Below, in pieces: positions 55,657 through 64,000 of a DNA stretch of 64,000 nucleotides. This stretch comes from Pediococcus pentosaceus (GTDB lineage Bacteria > Bacillota > Bacilli > Lactobacillales > Lactobacillaceae), in NCBI RefSeq assembly GCF_001437285.1, contig NZ_JQBF01000004.1, positions 62,001 to 126,000 on the forward strand, in the 5' to 3' direction. Each line of letters begins with the position of its first letter. Position 1 is the stretch's first letter. The notes under the pieces are model-generated. The model did no database searches, had not been told where the DNA came from, and worked only from the letters and a program-made list of their open reading frames with translations. Both the position numbers and the translations under genes were made by a program.

Positions 55657-57333
55657 CTATAATTGGTCAGGAAGAAGTGATTGCCCTAGCTTAACGTTAT
55701 CAGAATAATCAACTGGGATATCCACCACTACTGGTCCTTCTGTTTGAAATGCTTCGTCAAGAATTTTACCCAAGTCCTCTGGTTTTTCCACACGCAATCC
55801 TTTAGCGCCATATCCCTCAGCCAATTTAACAAAATCTACGGGGCCAAAGTCAACGCCTGCAGAATGTCCATACTTAATTTCTTCTTGAAACTTAACCATA
55901 TCGTAGTATCCATCGTTCCAAATAATATGAACAATATCTAACTTTTCACGGACAGCCGTTTCTAATTCTTGCGCAGAGAAAAGGAATCCACCATCTCCTG
56001 AAACTGAAACTGACTTACTATTAGGGCGTAACAAAGCGGCCGAAATGGCCCATGGCAATGCTACTCCTAAGGTTTGCATCCCATTACTAAATAGCAAATG
56101 ACGAGGCTGGTAACTTCTGAAGTGACGAGCCATCCAAATGTAGAAACTTCCCACATCAACGGAGACAGTCATTTCATCATCAACCCGATATTGAAGTGCA
56201 GAAATAATAGACAATGGATGAATACGTTTGGAATCTTGCTTCGGTACTGGTGGCAAGTCTTGCTTGTTTTGCAACTCACGGAGTGTTTCCAAGTATTGTT
56301 CACCATCCACACCAACTTGGTAATCTTTAAGATGCGGAGTTAGCAAATCAATCGTTTGCGCGATGTCCCCAACTAATTCCTTTTCAGGTTCAAAGTTATG
56401 ATCAATTTCAGACGGCGAATCATCAATGACAATAATCTTGCCATCCCCTTCTGCGTTCCAGTTACGAGGTTCATATTCGATGGCATCGTAACCCACTGTG
56501 ATTACTAAATCACTATGCTTCAATAACTTATCCCCAGGTTGATTGCGGAATAACCCCACTCGACCGTAAAAATGATCTTCTAAGTCATGAGAAATAATAC
56601 CAGCACCTTGGAAGGTTTCCACAACAGGTAAGTTAGCAATCCGTACTAATTCGCGGACGGCTTTTGTCACCTCGGGAGACGAGGCCCGCATCCCGAGTAG
56701 CAATACGGGAAGTTGAGCGTTTCGAATGGCTTTAGCTAGCTCTTCAATTTCAATCGGGCTCGCCGGTCCGAGAATCGGTTTTCTTAAAGGTTTGATTGGA
56801 CGCGAACTAACCGGTGCATTAACCACATCTTGTGGAAAACTGACAAAACTAGCTCCCTGCTTAGATGATTCAGCCGCCCGGTAAGCATTTGCTAAAACTT
56901 CGGAAATGTTTTCTGGTTCTTGAACTTCCACACTAAACTTAGTGATGGGTTCAAATAAAGCAGCGTTCCGCATACTTTGATGAGTTAAACGCAATAAGTC
57001 ATTCCGTGGTACTTGGCCCCCAATGGCTAATACTGGATCACCTTCAGCCGTAGCCGTTAGTAATCCCGTTGCAAGGTTTCCCACGCCAGGTCCTGAAGTA
57101 GTGAGCACTACTCCCGGTTTACCGGTAATTCTTCCAACACCAGCCGCCATAAATGCCGCATTTTGTTCATGTCTTGTAATAATTAATTTAGGTTTTTTTG
57201 CTCGGTTAGAATGTTCCAGTTGTTCAAATAACAAATCAATTTTGGCTCCAGGAATACCAAAAATATATGGTACATCATGGTTGATTAAACTATCGAGAAT
57301 TGAATCTGACCCGGTATAACTACTTTGAATCAT
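55657..57333 (-). CDS. alsS: Catabolic acetolactate synthase
   Basis: A 558-residue thiamine-diphosphate enzyme that joins two pyruvates to acetolactate. The catalytic Glu is in [14 protein letters not shown] (about 54), and the ThDP motif is [15 protein letters not shown] with the following NDGYYDM. The absence of a partner small subunit and of a leucine or valine gene cluster, and the downstream budA, show the catabolic (AlsS) form rather than IlvB. A palindrome ATAGTTAACTAT (57368-57379) lies 35 bases before the start and may be an operator. Confidence 0.95.
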   Translation of the reverse strand: MIQSSYTGSDSILDSLINHDVPYIFGIPGAKIDLLFEQLEHSNRAKKPKLIITRHEQNAAFMAAGVGRITGKPGVVLTTSGPGVGNLATGLLTATAEGDPVLAIGGQVPRNDLLRLTHQSMRNAALFEPITKFSVEVQEPENISEVLANAYRAAESSKQGASFVSFPQDVVNAPVSSRPIKPLRKPILGPASPIEIEELAKAIRNAQLPVLLLGMRASSPEVTKAVRELVRIANLPVVETFQGAGIISHDLEDHFYGRVGLFRNQPGDKLLKHSDLVITVGYDAIEYEPRNWNAEGDGKIIVIDDSPSEIDHNFEPEKELVGDIAQTIDLLTPHLKDYQVGVDGEQYLETLRELQNKQDLPPVPKQDSKRIHPLSIISALQYRVDDEMTVSVDVGSFYIWMARHFRSYQPRHLLFSNGMQTLGVALPWAISAALLRPNSKSVSVSGDGGFLFSAQELETAVREKLDIVHIIWNDGYYDMVKFQEEIKYGHSAGVDFGPVDFVKLAEGYGAKGLRVEKPEDLGKILDEAFQTEGPVVVDIPVDYSDNVKLGQSLLPDQL

Positions 57334-57390
57334 TATTTTTTCTCCTTTGGTTTTTGAAAGTGATTACATAGTTAACTATATCAAAATATA

Positions 57391-57433
57391 ATAAAAAGAG
57401 CTTAATAAAAAAGTATCTTATTTTAAGCTCTTT
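57391..57433 (-). terminator. Terminator after helD
   Basis: AAAGAGCTTAA and TTAAGCTCTTT form an 11-bp perfect stem on the minus strand with a long AT loop, followed by TTTATT. It lies between helD and alsS. Confidence 0.88.
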
Positions 57434-57451
57434 GTGTTGTATTTTAAGTTA

Positions 57452-59749
57452 TTAAGCTTTTTTAATATATAAATTTTCAGGAATCTTAGTAATTAACGGA
57501 CTAAGATCATTCTCAGCAACGATTAAGAGTCGATGCATTGCCCGTGAACAAATTGTATATAATAACTGTTCATCCCGATTAGTTTGATAAATCTTCGCTG
57601 AGGTATTCCACACGATTACTGAATCAAATTCCAATCCCTTGGCTAAGAAAGATGGAACAACGATGGTACCTTCCACCAAACGCTGATTTTCAGTTCGGAT
57701 TAGCGTTACTTGCTCGCCAGCTGCTTTTAATTCATCCGCGATTTGTTCACATTCAGCATAGCTCCGCCCAATAATGGCGCTAGTCTCATGATCTTGGCGA
57801 TCGCGATGAAGCTGTTCGATCACCGCCTCAACCATTCCTTGATGACTACTATTAATTGAAACCGTTGGTAATTCACCCGCACGATTAAAGGATTCAATTG
57901 CTTCACCTTTAACCAAGATTTCCTTAGTAAAGTCTGTAATTTGTTGTGTTGAACGATATGACTTAGATAGTTGAACTACTTCCGTCTTTTCTGGATCAAA
58001 CATTGTTGATAACTCTGCTAATAAAGTATCACTAGTTTCATTGGCGTAAATTGATTGATTTAAATCTCCTAAAAGTGTGAATTTTGCTCGAGGAAAATTG
58101 AACCGAATATAAGCTAGTTGGAAAGCATTATAATCTTGGATTTCATCAATAAATGCATAACGCATGGAACGATCACCTTTTTTACCCGTAATTAAATCAT
58201 ACAAGTATAAATAAGCGGTTGTATCTACCATGGTTAATTGATGCTCCTTAAGCCCGTTCACCACTTTATCCACATGGTTATCCCATTCTGCTTCTGTTAC
58301 CCCAACTTTCTTTAAATCGTACCATTTGGGGAACGAACGTAGCATTTGGACATATTGGGCATTAATACTTAAGAAGCGATTACGCATAATCGCATTTCGA
58401 ACCGGTTTAAGTTCTTTCATTACGATTTGACGAGCAAGGAATTTAAATTCTTCATCATTATCCTTAAATTCACGGGGCTCGTTTTTAAATAGGTTGTGTA
58501 ATTCTTCTTGGCTAAGGTTTTGGACCGCTTCTTCCACCCACTTAGTTCTCAATTCACTACCTACTTTTTGGTTCAATTGGCGGATCAAGGCTTCCCGAGT
58601 TCCTTCAATTCGGTTACCCAAATTATAGGTAGTATTAAATGAATAGTAGATGTCTTTAATTTTTTCCTTAGTAGCAAACGGTTGACCTTGGAACATGATA
58701 TTGCGGAATCGCATACCTGCCGTCCCAAGATATTTCGCATATTTAGTAGTAGCTTTGAAAAATTGCAAGCTTCCTTTGAATTGTTCGATTTTACGTTCCG
58801 CATCCGTGAGCTTCTTATCAAAACGTTGTTGCAAGTTTTCAACGTCGATGTTTGGAATCCGTCGTCTAGTAAATTGATAATAGGTCATCTGAATCATGTT
58901 TTGTTCGCCCAGTTCGGGTAAAACTTGATCAACATAATCATTAAACAATTGATTAGGTGAAAACATGATGACTTGTCCAGCATTTAAATTACCGCGGTAA
59001 CGGTAAAGCAAGAAAGCGACCCGCTGTAAAATCGCAGCGGTCTTTCCCGATCCAGCTGCACCTTGAACGAATAGTAAATCGGCTGCGGTATTTCGAATAA
59101 TTTTATTCTGTTCTCTTTGGATGGTTGAAACAATACTTTTCATCTTAACATCGGATTGAGAACCCAACGCGTTTAGTAGCATTTGATCTCCGATAGTTTC
59201 GTCCGTATCATAAACTGAAATCAATTTACCATCTTCAATAGTAAATTGCCGTTTTAACTTCAAGTCTACCGTTTGCGTGCCATCTGGCGTTGCATATTCC
59301 ACATCGCCCATTTTTCCGTCATAGTAAACACTGGAAATGGGAGCCCGCCAATCATAAATCAAAAAATGATCGGCCGTGTCCGAAAATGAAGCTAAACCAA
59401 TATAGATGGTTTCATCCTTCTTTTCACCTTTTTCGTGAAAATCAATTCGTGCAAAATAGGGCCGCTTTTTCATTTCTTTAAACGTGGTTAAACGTTTATT
59501 AGCGTGTTGCCAACTATTTTCGCGTTCAGATAATAATTGCTGTTGTTGACGGATTGAAATTGCAGTATCCATCATACCAGAATAACTGGAAGTGTTAATT
59601 CGAACATCGTTGTAAAAATTCTTATCAATCGCACTACGATCTTTTTCGGCATTATCGGCGTCGTTTTCTGCTTTGGCAATTGCAGTATCCACCTTATCTA
59701 AAACTTCATCTAAATGTCTATTTTCGTATTCAAAAATTCCCTCTGCCAA
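57452..59749 (-). CDS. helD: UvrD/HelD-like helicase, RNA polymerase recycling factor
   Basis: A 765-residue superfamily 1 helicase of the HelD type. The N-terminal about 90 residues are a predicted coiled coil (EVLDKVDTAIAKAENDADNAEKDR) that in HelD enters the secondary channel of RNA polymerase. Walker A is GAAGSGKTAAILQR (about 232), Walker B is YAFIDEIQDYNAFQLAY (about 538), and GDLNQSIYANE and SYRSTQQITDF follow. HelD releases stalled or inactive polymerase from DNA with ATP. The lack of a UvrD-type C-terminal domain and the N-terminal arm separate it from PcrA. It diverges from the phosphatase operon. Confidence 0.93.
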   Translation of the reverse strand: MAEGIFEYENRHLDEVLDKVDTAIAKAENDADNAEKDRSAIDKNFYNDVRINTSSYSGMMDTAISIRQQQQLLSERENSWQHANKRLTTFKEMKKRPYFARIDFHEKGEKKDETIYIGLASFSDTADHFLIYDWRAPISSVYYDGKMGDVEYATPDGTQTVDLKLKRQFTIEDGKLISVYDTDETIGDQMLLNALGSQSDVKMKSIVSTIQREQNKIIRNTAADLLFVQGAAGSGKTAAILQRVAFLLYRYRGNLNAGQVIMFSPNQLFNDYVDQVLPELGEQNMIQMTYYQFTRRRIPNIDVENLQQRFDKKLTDAERKIEQFKGSLQFFKATTKYAKYLGTAGMRFRNIMFQGQPFATKEKIKDIYYSFNTTYNLGNRIEGTREALIRQLNQKVGSELRTKWVEEAVQNLSQEELHNLFKNEPREFKDNDEEFKFLARQIVMKELKPVRNAIMRNRFLSINAQYVQMLRSFPKWYDLKKVGVTEAEWDNHVDKVVNGLKEHQLTMVDTTAYLYLYDLITGKKGDRSMRYAFIDEIQDYNAFQLAYIRFNFPRAKFTLLGDLNQSIYANETSDTLLAELSTMFDPEKTEVVQLSKSYRSTQQITDFTKEILVKGEAIESFNRAGELPTVSINSSHQGMVEAVIEQLHRDRQDHETSAIIGRSYAECEQIADELKAAGEQVTLIRTENQRLVEGTIVVPSFLAKGLEFDSVIVWNTSAKIYQTNRDEQLLYTICSRAMHRLLIVAENDLSPLITKIPENLYIKKA

Positions 59750-59889
59750 TGTGAATCACCTCTCAGTTTTGTTAGACATAAATTTTACTCCTTTTTATGC
59801 GTTTTCACAAAGATTTAGCTAATTTGGTACACGGGATATATGATAGAATGATTTAGGTTTTACAAAAAATAAGTGAGGAAAGGATTTTT

Positions 59890-60558
59890 ATGAAAAAATT
59901 AAAACTATATTTTGTTCGTCACGGACAAACTATTTTCAACAAATATAACCGAATGCAAGGTTGGTCAGACTCCCCGTTAACCGAAAAGGGCTATGCTGAT
60001 GCACATCGGGCCGGAGCTCGTTTGAAAAACATTGCGTTTGATGCGGCTTATGCCTCCGATACTACCCGCGCAATGAATACCGCCAACGCCATTATGGCTG
60101 AAAATGCGCATGAACAATTACCAATCGAAACTATGCCAGAATTCCGCGAAGAATTCTACGGCTATTACGAAGGTAGTGATTCTGCCCAAGCTTGGTTCGA
60201 AGCTTTAATGCCAGTTTCAGGTAAACGAACTTTCCATGAATTTTTGGAAGAAAACCCGATTGCTGCTTCAAAAGATGCGATGAAAGCAGCCGACCCTTTC
60301 CATGATGCGGAAAATGATGCAGAATTCTGGGATCGTCTCAATCGTGGCTTTGCCCAATTGATGGAAACCCATAACGATGGAGACACCATTTTAGTGGTCA
60401 GTCATGGAACTACAATTCGTTCAATGGCAGGAAAAGCTGATCCAACACTAGATATTACTTGGGGTCCTCAAAATGGTAGTATTAATCGTTTTACTTTAGA
60501 CGAAGATGGCCTTCATCTCGATGAATACAACAATCATGGAGACGAAGAGCTTTTGTAA
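59890..60558 (+). CDS. Histidine phosphatase family protein (copy 1)
   Basis: A 222-residue branch-1 histidine phosphatase. The catalytic RHG box is FVRHGQTIFNKYNRMQGWSD (about 8-27), and the second His is in VVSHGTTIRSMAG (about 174). These enzymes are often called phosphoglycerate mutases (GpmB), but most are phosphatases of varied substrates. It shares the same layout with the third gene of this operon and is about as long. RBS is GAGGAAAGG. The permease gene follows after 24 bases. Confidence 0.87.
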   Translation: MKKLKLYFVRHGQTIFNKYNRMQGWSDSPLTEKGYADAHRAGARLKNIAFDAAYASDTTRAMNTANAIMAENAHEQLPIETMPEFREEFYGYYEGSDSAQAWFEALMPVSGKRTFHEFLEENPIAASKDAMKAADPFHDAENDAEFWDRLNRGFAQLMETHNDGDTILVVSHGTTIRSMAGKADPTLDITWGPQNGSINRFTLDEDGLHLDEYNNHGDEELL

Positions 60559-60582
60559 ACAAATTTTAGGAGAGATAAAAGA

Positions 60583-62214
60583 ATGGATAATTCACCTTTA
60601 GATTCAAAAAAAAGGTATATTAGTTGGCCTGTAGTAGCCTTAATGGACTTTGTAACGGTTATTGGGTTCGACGATTTAATTTATAATTTTCACAATCAAG
60701 GTTTAGCAATTGTTTCAACTTGGATTTTAATGATTTTACTTTTTGTTTGGCCCTATGAAATGATGGTTGGACAATTAGGTGGAACTTTCAACGAAGATGG
60801 GGGTGGTTTAGCATCCTGGATTCGTTCTACCAATGGAGATTTAGCCGGATACATCGTGGCTTTCTTCTACTGGATTGCTGGTTTACCATACGTAGTCGAT
60901 GTTGCTAATTCGGTAGTTGTATCAATTAGTTGGTTAGTCAAAGGCAATGGTGATTTACAAAAATACATGCCAACCATCATGTTTGCTATTTTTACTGCCG
61001 TCGTCTTCTTAGTATTTATTTGGTTCCAACACTTCTTCAAAAACCGTTCACTTGAAATTCTAAGTACCATTGGTGGCGGTGCGATGTTCGTGATGACCAT
61101 CCTATTTGTAATTATGACCGTAGTGGCTTTAATGCACGGTCGTCATATTGCGACTCAACCATTTAATTTAAAAGCATTTATTCCTAAGATTGATGGTCAT
61201 TTCTTATCAACATTTGGTTTGTTAATCTTTGCTATCAACGGCGCTGAACTAGCCGCACCATACGTTAAAGAAATGAAAGATGGAAAACGCGATTTTCCTA
61301 AAGCTATGATGATGCTCCTCTTGATGACCGTCTTCTTAACCGTCTTTGGATCATTCTCATTAGCAGTGTTCTTCAATGCCCATCATTTACCATATGATTT
61401 GAAGATGAATGGCTCTTACTATGCTTTCCAAGCACTGGGTGATGAATTCGGAATTGGAAATACATTCATGTACATCTTCGCTGTCAGTCAAGCAGTTTAT
61501 ATGTTTGCTCAATTGGCCGTAATTTTAGATGCAAGTACCCGAATCTTCCTTTCAGATGTAGCTATGAAGTATCTTCCTAAATCACTAGGTAAGTTAAACA
61601 GTGATGGATTACCAATTAATGGTTACTGGTTAACTACTGGAATTGTTTCACTAGTGCTTTTCCTTAGTAACTGGCTCCCAAGTATTAATGATATGTTTAA
61701 CTGGTTACTTAATATTAATGGGATTGTTTCCCCATTCGTTACTAGTTTTGTTTTCTTTGCCTTTATGCGAATTCGGCAAAATAGTAAGGATTTTCCATCA
61801 CAATATGTTTTCATCAAAAATGATATTGTAGCTTGGTTAGTTGGAGCTTGGTGTTTCGTTATTACCATCGTCTTCTCGTTCTTAGGAATTCGTCCTACTG
61901 ACGCAACTCCTGGTACTAACTTATACGATAAAGAACTTGCACTTAATATTATTATTCCAATTATTTTTATTGCACTCTCAGCGCTACTACCATTTATGGC
62001 TTGGGTAGAACGGAATGAATTAAAGAAAGTTTCTCGTTCTTCTTACCCATTTGCGATTGTCACCTTTGCCATCGGTGCTTACTTCACCATTAAAGGTGGG
62101 TACAATGCCCAAATTTGGTCAGGCGTCTTTGCTTGGGGAATCGTAGTCGTTATTACAATTGCTGTTTATGCACTGTTCTTTAATATCTTTAAAAAAGCAT
62201 TTAAGAAAGCATAG
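60583..62214 (+). CDS. APC-family amino acid permease (GadC/AGT-like)
   Basis: A 543-residue transporter with about 12-14 membrane segments. The N-terminal segment (WPVVALMDFVTVIGFDDLIYN) and FNEDGGGLASWIRSTNGDLAG are of the amino acid-polyamine-organocation type; the length and the C-terminal extension resemble glutamate:GABA antiporter-like proteins, but the substrate cannot be fixed. It lies between two paralogous histidine phosphatases, 24 bases after the first and 7 before the second, so the three are one transcript. Confidence 0.85.
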   Translation: MDNSPLDSKKRYISWPVVALMDFVTVIGFDDLIYNFHNQGLAIVSTWILMILLFVWPYEMMVGQLGGTFNEDGGGLASWIRSTNGDLAGYIVAFFYWIAGLPYVVDVANSVVVSISWLVKGNGDLQKYMPTIMFAIFTAVVFLVFIWFQHFFKNRSLEILSTIGGGAMFVMTILFVIMTVVALMHGRHIATQPFNLKAFIPKIDGHFLSTFGLLIFAINGAELAAPYVKEMKDGKRDFPKAMMMLLLMTVFLTVFGSFSLAVFFNAHHLPYDLKMNGSYYAFQALGDEFGIGNTFMYIFAVSQAVYMFAQLAVILDASTRIFLSDVAMKYLPKSLGKLNSDGLPINGYWLTTGIVSLVLFLSNWLPSINDMFNWLLNINGIVSPFVTSFVFFAFMRIRQNSKDFPSQYVFIKNDIVAWLVGAWCFVITIVFSFLGIRPTDATPGTNLYDKELALNIIIPIIFIALSALLPFMAWVERNELKKVSRSSYPFAIVTFAIGAYFTIKGGYNAQIWSGVFAWGIVVVITIAVYALFFNIFKKAFKKA

Positions 62215-62221
62215 GAGTTAC

Positions 62222-62890
62222 ATGAAAACCGTCAATTATTATTTCGTCCGCCATGGACAAACTTTATTTAATCGTTATCGTCATCTTCAAGGTTGGTCAG
62301 ACTCACCACTAACTGAAAAAGGCGTTGCAGATGCTAAGCATGCTGGTGATTTGCTTACTGATGTTAACTTTGCAAATATCTATTGCTCAGATACTACCCG
62401 AGCGATTAAGACTGCTCGTTACATCAATGCCCAAAACCAACATCCTAAAAATGAAAAAGAAATTGAGATGATTTCAGCTTTTCGCGAACAATTTTTTGGT
62501 TACTTCGAAGGAGCTAACTCAGTCGAAACAGAGTTTAAATTGTATCAACAACACTCCACGGTTGAACCAACCTTAAATGCTATGACGGCTATGCATGGTA
62601 TCAAGGTCGCTATTGATATCTGGAAGGACGTTGATCCTTTTCATGATGCTGAAAGCTATGATGAAATTGTCACTCGGCTAAAGCAAGGATTGGATTATAC
62701 CTTTAAAAAAGCTCAAGATGGCGATCATCTGCTGGTGGTCTCCCATGGAACCTTGATTCGCATTTTAACATCCATGTTTAACGATCAAATCGATGTTTCT
62801 CACAGTCCTCGTAACGGAAGTGTTACGGAACTTCAGTTAACTGAAAATAGTGGACAAATTAAATACTTTGGTAAAACTACTAAAATATAA
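62222..62890 (+). CDS. Histidine phosphatase family protein (copy 2)
   Basis: A 222-residue protein. The start is ATG 62222-62224 (MKTVNYYFVRHGQTLFN) behind GGAG; the longer frame inside the permease gene is a shadow. The RHG box is FVRHGQTLFNRYRHLQGWSD and the second His is in VVSHGTLIRILTS. It is clearly paralogous to the first gene of the operon: same length and the same QGWSDSPLTEKG, AD-TTRA and DPFHDAE segments, but with diverged middle parts. It probably acts on a related phosphorylated metabolite. Confidence 0.87.
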   Translation: MKTVNYYFVRHGQTLFNRYRHLQGWSDSPLTEKGVADAKHAGDLLTDVNFANIYCSDTTRAIKTARYINAQNQHPKNEKEIEMISAFREQFFGYFEGANSVETEFKLYQQHSTVEPTLNAMTAMHGIKVAIDIWKDVDPFHDAESYDEIVTRLKQGLDYTFKKAQDGDHLLVVSHGTLIRILTSMFNDQIDVSHSPRNGSVTELQLTENSGQIKYFGKTTKI

Positions 62891-62928
62891 AAAAGAGGCT
62901 TGACGTAAAAACGTCAAGCTTCTTTTTA
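62889..62928. terminator. Bidirectional terminator, phosphatase operon / oppF
   Basis: AAGAGGCTTGACGT and ACGTCAAGCTTCTT form a 14-bp stem (one G-T pair) around AAAA, with A- and T-runs on both sides, between converging genes. Confidence 0.93.
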
Positions 62929-62931
62929 TAC

Positions 62932-63879
62932 TCACTTTATTTTGTAAGCTTCTGCTCGTTGGCGATATTCTTCAATCTCATCATCGGCTGCTTTAACAAA
63001 ATGATTAGGTGTAATTTCAACCATGCGTCGTTCTTTATCATCAAATTCGCGGGCTGCATCATATGGAACCTGACGCCGGTTGCGTTCAAACTCTGGATCA
63101 GGTTCTGGAACAGCTGAAACTAAACTAGCTGTGTAGGCATGCAAAGGATGATTATAAACTTCCTCTGCTGGACCAATTTCTAGCATCTTACCATAATGCA
63201 TAACTCCAATTCGATCACTGATATACTTTACCATGGATAAATCATGGGCAATAAATAGGTAAGTCAGTCCCTTTTCTTCTTGCAACTTTTTCATTAGATT
63301 AACTACTTGAGCTTGGATGGAAACATCCAAAGCAGAAATCGGCTCATCCGCAATGATGAATTTAGGTTGCACCGCTAACGCACGGGCAATCCCAATCCGC
63401 TGACGTTGCCCACCAGAAAATTCATTTGGATAACGGCTGGAATGGTCTTTATTTAGCCCCACCGTTTCCAACAATTCTTCCACTTGTTCAGAACGATCCT
63501 GTTTATTTTTAGCCAAATGATGGATATCAATCCCTTCAGCAATAATATCTTTGATCTTCATTCGTGGATTCAAAGAAGCGTACGGATCTTGGAAGATCAT
63601 CTGCATTTCGCGTCGAAATTCCATAATGTCTGACCGCTTCTTAATTGAAGCAATATCTCTTCCTTCAAAATTCACGTTACCAGAAGTTGGATCTTGAAGT
63701 CGAATAATAGCTCGTCCGGTAGTCGTTTTTCCTGAACCAGACTCGCCCACTAACCCAAAAGTTTCACCTTCGTAGATATCAAAGGAAACGTCATCAACGG
63801 CATGGACTTCGTCTTTTTTACCGACATTAAAATACTGTTTTAAATGTTTTACTTCTAAAATCTTTTTTGTTGTGTCCAC
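62932..63879 (-). CDS. oppF: Oligopeptide ABC transporter ATP-binding protein OppF
   Basis: A 315-residue ABC ATPase of peptide importers: Walker A GESGSGKTT (about 44-52), signature EFSGGQRQRIG, Walker B FIIADEPISALD, and the C-terminal oligopeptide/dipeptide extension (HPLHAYTASLVSAVPEPDPE) that binds a cluster in some members. The start is GTG 63877-63879 behind GGAGG. It follows the end of another ABC gene (OppD) by 12 bases, so a complete opp operon likely continues off the window. Imported peptides would be cut by PepN and others. Confidence 0.93.
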   Translation of the reverse strand: MDTTKKILEVKHLKQYFNVGKKDEVHAVDDVSFDIYEGETFGLVGESGSGKTTTGRAIIRLQDPTSGNVNFEGRDIASIKKRSDIMEFRREMQMIFQDPYASLNPRMKIKDIIAEGIDIHHLAKNKQDRSEQVEELLETVGLNKDHSSRYPNEFSGGQRQRIGIARALAVQPKFIIADEPISALDVSIQAQVVNLMKKLQEEKGLTYLFIAHDLSMVKYISDRIGVMHYGKMLEIGPAEEVYNHPLHAYTASLVSAVPEPDPEFERNRRQVPYDAAREFDDKERRMVEITPNHFVKAADDEIEEYRQRAEAYKIK

Positions 63880-63891
63880 TATGGTTTCCTC

Positions 63892-64000
63892 CTATTCCCC
63901 AACGCGAAGGTCGGCTGAATCGATTTGAAACGTATCTTGATAAATCTTCCAACGCCGTTGAATTTCTGCTGGTGGTTCCACTGCGGGTGCATCTGGATGT
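63892..64000 (-). CDS. oppD: Oligopeptide ABC transporter ATP-binding protein OppD, C-terminus (partial)
   Basis: The window edge cuts this gene. The visible 35 residues read HPDAPAVEPPAEIQRRWKIY and end RVGE before a TAG at 63892-63894. Position just before oppF and the acidic, Pro-rich tail fit the end of OppD, but the piece is too short to prove it on its own. Confidence 0.6.
   Translation of the reverse strand, partial: HPDAPAVEPPAEIQRRWKIYQDTFQIDSADLRVGE

Noticed and set aside
57355-57368. cre-like site before alsS (TGAAAGTGATTACA)
   Set aside because: Two mismatches include the central C of the CG pair, so CcpA binding is not supported.
62159-62221. Longer N-terminus of the second histidine phosphatase
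   Set aside because: It lies within the permease coding end in another frame; GGAG before ATG 62222 gives the same start as the paralogue.

Overview
This window looks like a chromosome segment of a low-GC Gram-positive bacterium of the Lactobacillaceae. The evidence is conserved gene order (hprK-lgt-gpsA-galU-trxB-pgcA then uvrB-uvrA-rapZ-yvcK-whiA-clpP), CtsR and CIRCE heat-shock operators, strong AGGAGG ribosome binding sites with frequent TTG starts, a surface autolysin with a KxYKxGKxW-type signal peptide, and a catabolic alsS-budA acetoin pair. I cannot fix the genus from the sequence alone. Most of the window is core genome on the minus strand.

Layout. 1-1292: the N-terminus of sigma-54 (rpoN, cut by the window edge), a tRNA-Arg(CCG), and clpP under a perfect CtsR operator. 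1291-4041: a small unknown protein and a secreted two-domain autolysin. 4137-12688: whiA, yvcK, rapZ, uvrA, uvrB and an HD hydrolase. 12844-20282: central sugar-nucleotide and envelope genes (pgcA, trxB, galU, gpsA, lgt), hprK and two small membrane proteins. 20414-27600: a complete phosphate-starvation unit (phoP-phoR, then pstS-C-A-B-B-phoU) with direct-repeat PhoP boxes before pstS. 27611-34691: prfB with its programmed +1 frameshift, secA, hpf, the competence genes comFC/comFA and divergent yigZ. 34706-40959: tagO, a KimA-type potassium importer, groES-groEL with CIRCE, and a CPBP membrane protease. 41279-45937: a Ser-rich lipoprotein, pepN and an MFS exporter.

45938-48770 is the clearest accessory stretch. 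It is AT-rich and holds a lone zinc-ribbon/AP2 protein behind a consensus promoter and a folded leader of about 170-220 nt, an XRE regulator, a small membrane protein, and long non-coding DNA ending at the 3' end of guaA. It looks like the remnant of an integrated element, although no integrase is left. 50457-53914 is a compact metal or redox cluster: an FNR/FLP-type regulator diverges from an HMA chaperone, a Dps-like protein with changed metal ligands and an acidic tail, and a P1B-type ATPase whose membrane motif is Cys-Pro-Gly. The shared intergenic region carries a near-perfect FNR box. The right end holds coaA, budA-alsS, helD, an operon of two paralogous histidine phosphatases flanking an APC permease, oppF and the C-terminus of oppD.

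The most interesting unexplained items are the structured leader upstream of the AP2 gene, the Dps-like/HMA/CPG-ATPase cluster, the phosphatase-permease-phosphatase operon, and an imperfect tandem repeat with strong Shine-Dalgarno-like cores at 41101-41205. All product names come from reading the protein sequences; no database search was run.
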